A stretch of DNA of 64,000 bases from Weimeria sp002480925 (GTDB lineage: Bacteria > Bacillota > Clostridia > Lachnospirales > Lachnospiraceae): the NCBI RefSeq assembly GCF_052064335.1, contig NZ_JBQHVU010000004.1, positions 1 to 64,000 of the forward strand. The letters are read 5' to 3'. A model generated the notes under the pieces. That model did no database searches. It had not been told where the DNA came from and saw nothing but the letters and a program-made list of their open reading frames with translations. The position numbers were made by a program, and so were the translations under genes. Positions 33,465 to 42,295 of this stretch are shown piece after piece (position 1 is the first letter of the stretch; each line of letters opens with the position of its first letter).

Positions 33465-35519
33465 ATGTCAGAAAAAAGCGGCAGTCTTTCTATTACTAGC
33501 GAGAATATCTTTCCAGTTATCAAGAAGTGGCTTTATTCAGACCACGATATCTTTTACAGGGAGCTTATCAGCAATGCCTGTGATGCCATAACCAAGCTGT
33601 CAAAGCTTGCCATGATGGGTGAATGCGAGCTTCCTGCAGATTACAAGGGAAAGGTAAGCGTAGAGGTAGATCCGGAGAAGAAGACTATACAGATTTCTGA
33701 TAACGGTATCGGAATGACTGAGGATGAGGTCGACAAGTATATCAATCAGATAGCCTTCTCAGGTGCGACGGATTTTCTTTCCAAGTACAAGGACAAGGGA
33801 AATGATGATCAGATAATCGGACATTTCGGTCTGGGCTTCTATTCTGCCTTCATGGTAGCAGATCAGGTCTACATTGATACCTTAAGCTATAAGGAGGGCG
33901 CGACTCCTGTGCACTGGGAGTGCGACGGCGGAACAGACTATACCTTAAGCGATGGCGATAAGACAGAGGTCGGCACGACTATCACGCTTTTCCTGAATGA
34001 TGATTGCCTTGAGTTCGCCAATGAATACAAGGCAAGAGAGGTAATAGAGAAGTACTGCTCATTCATGCCGACAGAGATCTATCTGACCAAGGCAGATGCA
34101 CCGACAGAGTACGAGGAGATAGATCCTGATGACAAGAGAGATACTGATACAGTCGTTGAAGAGATCCATAAGGAAGCCGAGTACGAGGACAAGAAAAAGG
34201 ACGACGGTACAACAGAGAAGGTACTAAAGACCCCGGCAAAGGATAAACTTAAGATCATAAAGAGACCTGTACCTATAAACGATATCCATCCACTCTGGAC
34301 CAAGACTCCTTCGGAATGCACAGAAGAGGAGTATAAGGAATTCTACAGAAAGGTCTTTATGGACTACAGGGATCCTCTGTTCTGGATCCATCTGAACATG
34401 GATTATCCGTTCAACCTGAAGGGCATAATCTATTTCCCTAAGATCAATTCAGAGTATGACTCTATAGAAGGGAAGATCAAGCTCTACAATAATCAGGTGT
34501 TCGTGGCTGATAATATAAAGGAGGTCATCCCTGAGTATTTCATGCTGCTGAAGGGAGTTATTGACTGTCCGGATCTGCCACTTAATGTATCAAGGTCTGC
34601 ACTGCAGAATGATGGCTTCGTGGCAAAGATAAGGGATTATATCTCGAAGAAGGTCGCTGACAAGCTTATAGGCATGGAAAAGACCGAAAAGGATACCTAT
34701 GAGAAGTACTGGGATGATATAAGCCCATTCATCAAGTACGGCTGCTTAAAGGATGAGAAGTTCTGCGACAAGATGAATGACTATATCCTCTTTAAGGATA
34801 TAAATGATAAGTATGTGACCCTGCCTGAGCTTCTTGAGAAGGATGCAAAGAAGGACGTGGAAAAGACAGAGGAGAAGAAGGACGATGCGAAAGATAATGA
34901 GCCGATAAAGGAAGAGGACAAGACAGCTATCTATTATGTCACTGACAAGGCTCAGCAGGGACAGTATATAGATATGTTCAAGTCTAATGGCATGGATGCT
35001 GTAATACTTGATCGGACCATTGATACCTCCTTTATCACCCAGCTTGAGCACAGAAATCAGCATTATAGATTTTTGAGGATCGATGCGGATATCTCAAAGG
35101 CTCTTTCAGAGGAGATGGACCCGAAGGAACTGGAGGATGAGCAGAAGACCCTTGAGGAGATCTTCAAGAACGAGCTTAAAAAGGACGATCTGACGATAAA
35201 GGTCGAAAAGCTTAAGACAGAGGATATCGCGGCAGTCATCGGCCGTGATGAGAACATGCGCCGTATGAATGACATGATGAAGATGTATAATTTGAACGGC
35301 GGCGATATGTCAGAATTCTCAGGACCGGAGACACTTGTCCTTAACGTCACCCATCCGCTTGTAAAGTATCTGAATGAGCACAAGGACTCAGAGAATGCAG
35401 GACTTATAGCTCATCAGCTATACGACCTGGCAGAGCTTTCGAATCAGCCGCTTTCTCCGGCTGAGATGTCAGAGTTTATCAGGAGATCGAATCAGATCAT
35501 GGAGCTTCTTACGAAGTAA
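33465..35519 (+). CDS. htpG: HtpG, bacterial Hsp90 chaperone
   Basis: The 684-residue ATP-dependent chaperone has GHKL motifs in the N-domain: ELISNACDAI (about 30), DNGIGM (about 82) and GHFGLGFYSAF (about 118). Middle-domain NVSRSALQ follows (about 380). It is longer than the usual 610-640 residues because of two acidic/Lys-rich insertions, one between N- and M-domains (about 218-260) and one near 458-490. Start ATG 33465 is chosen because AAAGGAG is 11 nt upstream; GTG at 33453 would abut it. The upstream CIRCE suggests HrcA control and heat induction. Confidence 0.95.
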   Translation: MSEKSGSLSITSENIFPVIKKWLYSDHDIFYRELISNACDAITKLSKLAMMGECELPADYKGKVSVEVDPEKKTIQISDNGIGMTEDEVDKYINQIAFSGATDFLSKYKDKGNDDQIIGHFGLGFYSAFMVADQVYIDTLSYKEGATPVHWECDGGTDYTLSDGDKTEVGTTITLFLNDDCLEFANEYKAREVIEKYCSFMPTEIYLTKADAPTEYEEIDPDDKRDTDTVVEEIHKEAEYEDKKKDDGTTEKVLKTPAKDKLKIIKRPVPINDIHPLWTKTPSECTEEEYKEFYRKVFMDYRDPLFWIHLNMDYPFNLKGIIYFPKINSEYDSIEGKIKLYNNQVFVADNIKEVIPEYFMLLKGVIDCPDLPLNVSRSALQNDGFVAKIRDYISKKVADKLIGMEKTEKDTYEKYWDDISPFIKYGCLKDEKFCDKMNDYILFKDINDKYVTLPELLEKDAKKDVEKTEEKKDDAKDNEPIKEEDKTAIYYVTDKAQQGQYIDMFKSNGMDAVILDRTIDTSFITQLEHRNQHYRFLRIDADISKALSEEMDPKELEDEQKTLEEIFKNELKKDDLTIKVEKLKTEDIAAVIGRDENMRRMNDMMKMYNLNGGDMSEFSGPETLVLNVTHPLVKYLNEHKDSENAGLIAHQLYDLAELSNQPLSPAEMSEFIRRSNQIMELLTK

Positions 35520-35608
35520 GAGCCTTAAAAGAGGCAGCCAGTCCCTAAGCCGCTGTCCTGGATCAGGCATAAATGTCATACATCATAATTATAAGGACAT
35601 TTTCTATA

Positions 35609-35640
35609 AAAAGGGTGATGCTTTTAAACATCACCCTTTT
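35609..35640. terminator. Bidirectional terminator between htpG and the YitT-family gene
   Basis: AAAAGGGTGATG (35609-35620) and CATCACCCTTTT (35629-35640) form a perfect 12-bp stem with an 8-nt loop. T-runs on both strands let it stop htpG (+) and the convergent YitT-type gene (-). Confidence 0.9.
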
Positions 35641-35649
35641 ATTTTTGAT

Positions 35650-36513
35650 TCAGCTGTGCGGCTGCAGGTGAAATTTGCCCGCTATCCGCTCAGTGCGGAT
35701 CACGTTACAGAAGGCACAAGGGTCTGCCTGCTTTATCTGTTTTATTACAGTATCTTTCTCAGCAGCTCCGATAACTGAGTAGACGATCTTTCTAGGATTC
35801 TTCTCATGGGAGCCGATTCCGTCGATGATTGTGCCGCCGTGGTCGGTCTGGCTGTAGATCATCTCGCATATCTGGTCAGGAACTTTCGTTATGATAAGAA
35901 GCGTCACCTGCTGGTAGTTGCGGTACATCATGTGCTCGACCTCAGTTGTGGCGAATTGGAAGATGATGGAGTAGAGCGCCTTGTCCCAGCCGAAGAGCAG
36001 GCCGGCGATCACAAGTATCACGACGTTTATGCCCAGAATCACGTTAAATGAGTCCCGGCCTGTTTTTTCGGATATATATATAGATATAAAATCCGTTCCG
36101 CCTGTTGTCGTATCGTTTTTGAGGCAGAGGGAGATGGCAACCCCGTTTAAGATCCCTCCGAATATGCTTATCAGCAGAGTATCATAAGTGATCACGTAGC
36201 TGGGCAGAAGGTCAGTAAGCACTGAAGAGAGCGCGATGACCATGAGCGAGGTGCCGGTAAATTTCTTTCCGATAAAACGAAAGCCTATGTAGACAGGGAT
36301 CGCGTTGATCGCGAGGTTTAGAGGCGTGAACGGAAGGCTTAACCCCGCGAATTTAGCCAGAGAACGCTTTATCAGAAGCGATAGTCCTGTGGCGCCTCCC
36401 GGAACAAGCCCTCCGGTAGAAACGAAGGTGTTCATATTGATCGCGAGAAGAAGTGATGAGACCACAATTACAACAAGAAGCCTTAGATTATTTACTGCAT
36501 TTTTACTGTTCAT
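35650..36513 (-). CDS. YitT family (DUF161/DUF2179) membrane protein
   Basis: The 287-residue protein has five to six membrane helices in the first 200 residues (VVIVVSSLLLAINMNTF, PVYIGFRFIG, GTDFISIYIS) and a C-terminal cytosolic DUF2179 domain with QVTLLIITK and DPCAFCNVI. These features define the YitT family of Firmicutes. Function is unknown in most members. TGTATC-free leader and a weak AAAGGAT about 13 nt upstream precede the ATG. It is a single gene with its own promoter and a shared terminator. Confidence 0.85.
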   Translation of the reverse strand: MNSKNAVNNLRLLVVIVVSSLLLAINMNTFVSTGGLVPGGATGLSLLIKRSLAKFAGLSLPFTPLNLAINAIPVYIGFRFIGKKFTGTSLMVIALSSVLTDLLPSYVITYDTLLISIFGGILNGVAISLCLKNDTTTGGTDFISIYISEKTGRDSFNVILGINVVILVIAGLLFGWDKALYSIIFQFATTEVEHMMYRNYQQVTLLIITKVPDQICEMIYSQTDHGGTIIDGIGSHEKNPRKIVYSVIGAAEKDTVIKQIKQADPCAFCNVIRTERIAGKFHLQPHS

Positions 36514-36569
36514 CAGCTGATCTTATCCTTTGTGAAAAACGACGTCAGTTTCTTGATTGATACAAGTTT

Positions 36570-36598
36570 AGCATAATAGAAACCATGGATATAGTCAA
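36570..36598 (-). promoter_or_regulatory. Promoter of the YitT-family gene
   Basis: On the minus strand TTGACT (36598-36593), a 17-nt spacer and TATGCT (36575-36570). The leader would be about 50 nt. Confidence 0.6.
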
Positions 36599-36672
36599 AT
36601 CCTTTTTTTATTGAGTAGGATACGCCGCCAGATTCGATAAAAACATGTGGAAATCATCTGATAGTGGTATTC

Positions 36673-36686
36673 GATTGCGCGCAATC
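36673..36686. promoter_or_regulatory. Perfect 14-bp palindrome in a divergent intergenic region
   Basis: GATTGCGCGCAATC reads the same on both strands. It lies between the divergent promoters of the YitT-type gene and the activase gene, about 30 nt upstream of the latter's -35, where a dimeric regulator could bind. The rest of the 287-nt gap (36514-36800) holds only the two promoters and the inverted repeat at 36753. Confidence 0.45.
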
Positions 36687-36714
36687 TAAAACAACACTTG
36701 AGGATATTTGTAGA

Positions 36715-36743
36715 TTGAAACATAACATTTATTTACCTATAAT
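36715..36743 (+). promoter_or_regulatory. Promoter of the activase gene
   Basis: TTGAAA (36715-36720), a 17-nt spacer and TATAAT (36738-36743), predicting a start near 36750. Confidence 0.85.
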
Positions 36744-36752
36744 AATCACTTG

Positions 36753-36770
36753 ACAGGTGCATATACCTGT
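36753..36770 (+). promoter_or_regulatory. Inverted repeat at the activase transcript start
   Basis: ACAGGT (36753-36758), 6-nt spacer, ACCTGT (36765-36770). It covers about +4 to +21 of the predicted transcript, a classic repressor position, or it could be a 5' mRNA hairpin. Confidence 0.5.
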
Positions 36771-36800
36771 TTTAGCTATAAAATGACGGAAGGAAAATAT

Positions 36801-39800
36801 ATGTCACAAAAACCATATACGCTTGGAATCGATATAGGATCTACGACCGTGAAGGTAGCACTTCTTGATACAGAGGACAATCTGCTCTTCTCTGACTACA
36901 GAAGGCATTTTGCTAATATCAGGGAGACACTCTACGGCCTTGTATCAGATGCCATTAAGGCAGCAGGAGACCATATGGTATCTCCTGTGATCACAGGTTC
37001 CGGCGGACTCACACTGGCCAATCATCTGAACATACCATTCTGTCAGGAGGTCGTGGCTGTAGCTACGGCTCTTACTCATTATGCGCCCCAGACTGATGTG
37101 GCTATAGAGTTAGGCGGCGAGGACGCAAAGATCATCTACTTCGAGAATGGCAATGTCGAGGAGAGGATGAACGGAGTCTGTGCCGGAGGTACAGGCTCAT
37201 TTATAGACCAGATGGCCTCTCTTATACAGACTGATGCGAGCGGCCTTAATGAATATGCAAAAAGCTATAACTCCATATACCCTATAGCTGCCCGCTGCGG
37301 AGTTTTCGCAAAGACAGATATACAGCCGCTTATAAACGAGGGAGCTACAAGGGAGGATCTCTCAGCTTCTATCTTTCAGGCAGTTGTAAACCAGACGATT
37401 TCAGGACTTGCCTGTGGAAAGCCTATAAGGGGCCATGTGGCCTTTCTTGGCGGACCGCTTCATTTCCTTGACCAGCTGCGCCAGAGATTTATAGAGACCT
37501 TAAAGCTTGATGAGGAGCATACTATAATCCCTGACAATTCCCATCTTTTCGCAGCGATCGGATCTGCACTGAACTATAAGGATGAGAGCCAGATGATGCT
37601 TTCCTCGATCGAGGAGAAGCTTTCAAAGCCACTTAAGATGGAATTCGAGGTGGCCAGGATGGAACCTCTCTTCAAGGACAGGCAGGAATATGACGCCTTT
37701 TTGGAAAAGCATGGAAATAACCATGTGAAGACAGCCGATATAAAGCAGGCTAAGGGAAATGTCTTCCTTGGAATAGATGCGGGCTCTACCACGACAAAGG
37801 TAGCCCTGATAGATGATGATGGAAGACTCCTGTATTCTTTCTATGATAATAACAACGGATCACCGTTAAAGACGGCTGTTCGGGCAATGGGAGAGATAAA
37901 TAAGCTTCTGCCGCCTGAGGCCCATATAGTCCATTCATGCTCTACTGGATACGGAGAGGCACTTTTGAAATCAGCCTTCAAGCTTGACGACGGAGAGGTG
38001 GAGACGGTCGCCCATTACTATGCAGCAGCCTTCTTCGATCCGGATGTTGACTGTATTCTTGATATAGGCGGACAGGATATGAAGTGCATAAGGATAAAGG
38101 ATCATACAATAGATTCTGTCCAGCTGAACGAGGCATGCTCGTCAGGATGCGGCTCCTTCATAGAGACCTTTGCAAAGTCACTTAATTATAGTGTGATCGA
38201 TTTCGCAAAGGAGGCACTTTTTGCGGAGCATCCGATCGACTTAGGTACCCGCTGTACCGTATTCATGAATTCAAAGGTCAAGCAGGCCCAGAAGGAGGGA
38301 GCATCGGTTGCCGATATATCAGCCGGACTTGCCTATTCAGTAATAAAGAATGCCCTGTTTAAGGTAATAAAGCTCTCAGACCCCAGACAGCTTGGAAAAA
38401 ACGTGGTCGTTCAGGGAGGAACATTCTATAATGATGCGGTTCTTCGCGCCTTCGAAAAGATAGGCGGCCTCCATGTGACCAGGCCTGATATAGCCGGGAT
38501 TATGGGAGCCTTCGGCTCTGCCCTTATAGCAAGAGAAAGATACGAGGATGAAAAGACCACATCTATGCTTTCGATGGATCAGATCCTTTCCCTTACATAT
38601 TCTACGAATATGACTCATTGCCAGGGTTGTACGAACAAGTGTATGCTGACTATAAACAAGTTCTCAGACGGAAGACGCTTCATTACAGGAAACCGCTGCG
38701 AAAGAGGACTTGGCAAACCGAAGAATCCGGATAATATTCCAAACCTTTATGACTATAAGTACAAGAGGGTATTCGGCTATGAGCCGCTTCCTTTGGAGAA
38801 GGCTAAGCGCGGAACGATAGGGATACCAAGGGTCCTTAATATGTATGAGAACTATCCTTTCTGGGCCGTATTCTTCAAGGAGCTGGGCTTTAATCTGGTC
38901 CTTTCTCCGGATTCGTCGAGAAAGATCTATGAGCTTGGAATAGAGTCAATACCGTCAGAGTCTGAATGCTATCCGGCAAAGCTTACTCACGGACATGTCC
39001 AGTGGCTTATTAATAACGGAGTAAAGACCATCTTTTACCCGTGTGTGCCATATGAGAGAAATGAGTTTCCTGACTCCAACAATCACTATAACTGTCCTAT
39101 AGTGACCTCCTATGCGGAAAATATCAGGAATAACGTAGAGGATATCACCTCGGGCAAGGTCAGGTTCATAAGCCCATTCATGGCCTTTACAAATGAAGGG
39201 GTGCTTTCCGACCAGCTGGTAAAGGTCTTTAAGGAGGAATACGATATACCTGAACATGAGGTCAGGGACGCCGCTCATAAGGCCTGGTACGAGTTTACTC
39301 ATGCCAGATGGGACATAGAGAAAAAGGGTGAGGAGACGATAGAGTATCTGAAGAAAACTGGACGGCACGGAATAGTCCTCTGTGGAAGACCATATCACGT
39401 GGATCCCGAGATAAATCACGGGATTCCTGATCTTATCACAAGCTATGGTATGGCAGTACTTACCGAGGACTCGGTTTCTCATCTTGGAAAGCTGGAGAGA
39501 CCGCTTATTGTAATGGATCAGTGGACCTACCATACCAGAATGTATTCAGCAGCCAACTTTGTAAAGAAGACCGACTGTCTCGATGTGATCCAGCTTAATT
39601 CATTCGGATGCGGACTTGATGCGGTCACGACCGACTGCGTAAGCGATATCCTGACGAAAAGCGGCAAGATCTATACCTGCCTCAAGATAGATGAGGTAAA
39701 TAACCTTGGCGCAGCAAGGATAAGAGTTCGTTCTCTTCTGGCAGCGATCAGGGTTAGACAGAGAAATGCCAGAAAGGAGGAGGCAGGGAGAAGGATAGTG

Positions 39801-41051
39801 CCTTCTTCATATCAGCGTAAGATCTTTACAAAGGATATGAAGAAAAACTATACCATTCTTGCTCCTCAGATGTCTCCTATCCATTTCGATATCATAGCGC
39901 CTGCCATGTCAAGTGCCGGCTATACCGTTGTGGTTCCTGAGGTGCCTGCAAAGGACTGTGTGGATAACGGGCTTCGCTTCGTAAACAATGATGCCTGCTA
40001 TCCTTCGCTTCTGGTAGTAGGGCAGTTTATAGCTGCGCTCAAGTCAGGAAAGTATGATCTTAAACGCACGGCCCTTCTGATCACCCAGACAGGAGGCGGC
40101 TGCCGGGCCTCAAACTATATCTCCTTCATAAGAAGAGCCCTTGGCAAGGCCGGCTACGGAGATATCCCTGTGATATCACTGAATGTGGTTGGTCTGGAGA
40201 AGAATCCGGGCTTTAAGCTTGGACCAAAGCTGATCCAGCATGGCCTTTACGGACTGGTCTTTGGAGATATCTTCCTCAAATGTCTCTACAGAATGAGACC
40301 GTATGAGAAGGTAAAGGGCAGTGCCGATGAGCTTTATTCCAGCTGGAAGAAAAAGGTAATAGACTTCCTTTCAAGGCCGGCCATGCTCTCCCACAGGAAG
40401 TTTTCCAAGATGTGCCGTGATATAATCGCTGATTTCGATAATCTTCCGATCACGGATCAGAAGAAGCCTCGTGTCGGTATAGTAGGAGAGATAATGGTCA
40501 AGTATTCGGTGGTGGCCAACAACCATCTGGCAGATCTCCTGGAATCAGAGGGAGCAGAGGCAGTGATACCTGACCTCACCGATTTCCTCCTCTACTGCTT
40601 CTTTAATGAGAGGTTCAAGCATGAGAATCTGGGAACATCAAAGCGGGCAGTTACAATGTCCAATCTGGGGATACGCTTCTTTGAGTGGCTGAGGCGTCCT
40701 GCAAGGAAAGCCTTTGAGGAATCAAGGCACTTCACTCCGCCTGCATACATAGAAGAGACAGCAGAGAGGGCAAAGGAGATAGTATCACTTGGCGATCAGA
40801 CAGGCGAGGGCTGGTTCCTTACCGGAGAAATGCTCGAGCTTGTAAATTCAGGCGTCAACAATGTGGTCTGCATACAGCCGTTTGGCTGCCTCCCTAACCA
40901 TATAGTAGGAAAGGGAGTAATAAAGAAGATCCGTTCCAGGTATCCGGGAGCCAATATAGCAGCTATAGACTATGATCCGGGTGCATCAGAGGTAAATCAG
41001 CTGAACAGGATCAAGCTGATGCTTTCGAGCGCATTCAAGAATATGAACTGA
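36801..41051 (+). CDS. Giant acyl-CoA dehydratase activase fusion (BadF/HgdC type, DUF2229)
   Basis: The 1416-residue protein has two tandem ASKHA ATPase domains. The first (about 5-300) has LGIDIGSTTVKVALLD and CAGGTGSF with Cys127. The second (about 325-595) has GIDAGSTTTKVALIDDDG and CSSGCGSF with Cys446 and Cys450. A linker with CQGC-x3-C (Cys607, Cys610, Cys614) leads to a DUF2229 region (about 665-900) and a C-terminal dehydratase-like part (about 990-1400). In characterised relatives one ASKHA dimer with a [4Fe-4S] cluster feeds an electron to a 2-hydroxyacyl-CoA dehydratase. No separate dehydratase genes lie nearby, so the partner may be fused in or the reaction may differ. Start ATG 36801 has GAAGGA upstream; an upstream ATG at 36750 lies at the transcript start and lacks an RBS. 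Confidence 0.88.
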   Translation: MSQKPYTLGIDIGSTTVKVALLDTEDNLLFSDYRRHFANIRETLYGLVSDAIKAAGDHMVSPVITGSGGLTLANHLNIPFCQEVVAVATALTHYAPQTDVAIELGGEDAKIIYFENGNVEERMNGVCAGGTGSFIDQMASLIQTDASGLNEYAKSYNSIYPIAARCGVFAKTDIQPLINEGATREDLSASIFQAVVNQTISGLACGKPIRGHVAFLGGPLHFLDQLRQRFIETLKLDEEHTIIPDNSHLFAAIGSALNYKDESQMMLSSIEEKLSKPLKMEFEVARMEPLFKDRQEYDAFLEKHGNNHVKTADIKQAKGNVFLGIDAGSTTTKVALIDDDGRLLYSFYDNNNGSPLKTAVRAMGEINKLLPPEAHIVHSCSTGYGEALLKSAFKLDDGEVETVAHYYAAAFFDPDVDCILDIGGQDMKCIRIKDHTIDSVQLNEACSSGCGSFIETFAKSLNYSVIDFAKEALFAEHPIDLGTRCTVFMNSKVKQAQKEGASVADISAGLAYSVIKNALFKVIKLSDPRQLGKNVVVQGGTFYNDAVLRAFEKIGGLHVTRPDIAGIMGAFGSALIARERYEDEKTTSMLSMDQILSLTYSTNMTHCQGCTNKCMLTINKFSDGRRFITGNRCERGLGKPKNPDNIPNLYDYKYKRVFGYEPLPLEKAKRGTIGIPRVLNMYENYPFWAVFFKELGFNLVLSPDSSRKIYELGIESIPSESECYPAKLTHGHVQWLINNGVKTIFYPCVPYERNEFPDSNNHYNCPIVTSYAENIRNNVEDITSGKVRFISPFMAFTNEGVLSDQLVKVFKEEYDIPEHEVRDAAHKAWYEFTHARWDIEKKGEETIEYLKKTGRHGIVLCGRPYHVDPEINHGIPDLITSYGMAVLTEDSVSHLGKLERPLIVMDQWTYHTRMYSAANFVKKTDCLDVIQLNSFGCGLDAVTTDCVSDILTKSGKIYTCLKIDEVNNLGAARIRVRSLLAAIRVRQRNARKEEAGRRIVPSSYQRKIFTKDMKKNYTILAPQMSPIHFDIIAPAMSSAGYTVVVPEVPAKDCVDNGLRFVNNDACYPSLLVVGQFIAALKSGKYDLKRTALLITQTGGGCRASNYISFIRRALGKAGYGDIPVISLNVVGLEKNPGFKLGPKLIQHGLYGLVFGDIFLKCLYRMRPYEKVKGSADELYSSWKKKVIDFLSRPAMLSHRKFSKMCRDIIADFDNLPITDQKKPRVGIVGEIMVKYSVVANNHLADLLESEGAEAVIPDLTDFLLYCFFNERFKHENLGTSKRAVTMSNLGIRFFEWLRRPARKAFEESRHFTPPAYIEETAERAKEIVSLGDQTGEGWFLTGEMLELVNSGVNNVVCIQPFGCLPNHIVGKGVIKKIRSRYPGANIAAIDYDPGASEVNQLNRIKLMLSSAFKNMN

Positions 41052-41061
41052 CAGGCAAAGG

Positions 41062-41090
41062 TGAGAGGCGGATGGGCCTCTCATCTTTTT
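41062..41090 (+). terminator. Terminator of the activase gene
   Basis: TGAGAGGC (41062-41069) and GCCTCTCA (41076-41083) form an 8-bp stem with a 6-nt loop, followed by TCTTTTTT. Confidence 0.9.
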
Positions 41091-41113
41091 TGCTTTATTT
41101 ATTTGCGGATTTC

Positions 41114-41122
41114 TGATAGAAT
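41114..41122 (+). promoter_or_regulatory. Extended -10 promoter, probably giving a leaderless mRNA
   Basis: TGA-TAGAAT ends at 41122 and the ATG of the acyltransferase is at 41129, 6 nt later. No Shine-Dalgarno precedes that ATG. The 9-nt element is identical to the one before the SGNH hydrolase gene at 7316-7324. Confidence 0.5.
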
Positions 41123-41128
41123 ATTCAT

Positions 41129-42268
41129 ATGAAGACTTATAACAAAAACGGGAAAATTGAACTGCTCAGGTTTGTATTCTGCCTTACCATAATACTGTTT
41201 CACTGCAGCAGGACCTTTGGGTTCTCTCACCTTAGTCTGGGCGACTTTTCAGTGCCGGTCCTTAGAAGAGGATATTATGGAGTGGAGTTTTTCTTTGTAG
41301 TATCAGGCTTTCTGATGGGCAGATCCATTCATAAGCGAAGGAAGAACTTGCGTCTGGGACTGGTAAAGCCGGTTGAGCTGGGACGCACTACGATCAGATA
41401 TATGCTGAAGAAGTATATAAGCATATTTTCCTATCATGTCTTCCCCTTCATAGCTCTTATGGTGCTAAAGGTGGTAGTGCAGGATATATATGACGGAGGC
41501 GCAAAGGATGTGATGCAGTACATCTTCAATGCCATACCGGAATTTTTCTTCCTGCAGAAGTTCGGCTTCACTAACACCAATGTGGATGTGATAGAATGGT
41601 ATATCTCAGCTATGTTTATAGCCATGCTCCTGCTCTATCCGGTCATCTCGAAGTTCTACTATCTTTATACAAGGGCTATAGGACCTCTGGTTTCCTTATG
41701 GATACTCGGAGTCCTTCAGTACAATTTCGGGACCTTTGCGGATCAGGACAGATGGATAGGCTTTGGATATGTATGCGTATTCAGGGCTATAGCTGAACTT
41801 TCACTTGGAGCAAGTGCCTTCGAGTTCGCGAGGACCTTAAGCCACAGGTATTTTCAGAGAAGGGACAGGATCATCTTTACTGTCATTGAGATAGCGGGCT
41901 TTGCTCTTACTATCTTCTACTCCCTTTCCTCGTATACTTCCAAGTACGAGACTCATGTGCTTATGTTCATGACTCTTTCTATAGTGCTTGCCTTCTCTGG
42001 ACAGACTATCGGCAGAGAGGAATTCTCGAATGGATTTGTCATGTGGCTGGGAAAGATTTCGATGCCGATGTACCTCTGTCAGCTTCTGGGGATCAATATA
42101 GTAAACGGATTTCTTGATTTCCTGCCAAAGGCAGCGATGACTCTGTTTGCCTTAGTCTTTACATTTGTCATTGCTCTCGTATCCATGCCGATCGGAAGAC
42201 ATATAAGACAAGCTATAATTGACAAGAGAGCATCAACGAAATATAATGAAACAAGTATGCTTAGATAA
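41129..42268 (+). CDS. Membrane acyltransferase (acyltransferase 3 family)
   Basis: The 379-residue protein has about ten hydrophobic segments. The N-terminus (IELLRFVFCLTIILFHCS) holds the family His, followed by YYGVEFFFVVSGFLMG, both hallmarks of acyltransferase 3/OafA proteins. These transfer acetyl or similar groups to surface sugars, peptidoglycan or lipids. The substrate is unknown. It may act in the same surface chemistry as the SGNH hydrolase 34 kb away, with which it shares a promoter design; this is speculative. A rhomboid-like gene follows after 27 nt. Confidence 0.85.
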   Translation: MKTYNKNGKIELLRFVFCLTIILFHCSRTFGFSHLSLGDFSVPVLRRGYYGVEFFFVVSGFLMGRSIHKRRKNLRLGLVKPVELGRTTIRYMLKKYISIFSYHVFPFIALMVLKVVVQDIYDGGAKDVMQYIFNAIPEFFFLQKFGFTNTNVDVIEWYISAMFIAMLLLYPVISKFYYLYTRAIGPLVSLWILGVLQYNFGTFADQDRWIGFGYVCVFRAIAELSLGASAFEFARTLSHRYFQRRDRIIFTVIEIAGFALTIFYSLSSYTSKYETHVLMFMTLSIVLAFSGQTIGREEFSNGFVMWLGKISMPMYLCQLLGINIVNGFLDFLPKAAMTLFALVFTFVIALVSMPIGRHIRQAIIDKRASTKYNETSMLR

Positions 42269-42295
42269 GCGGATTTATTTTTTATAAGGAAAGCT

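Noticed and set aside
38955..39533. 192-codon minus-strand open frame
   Set aside because: It lies within the giant activase gene, whose reading frame is well supported on both sides.
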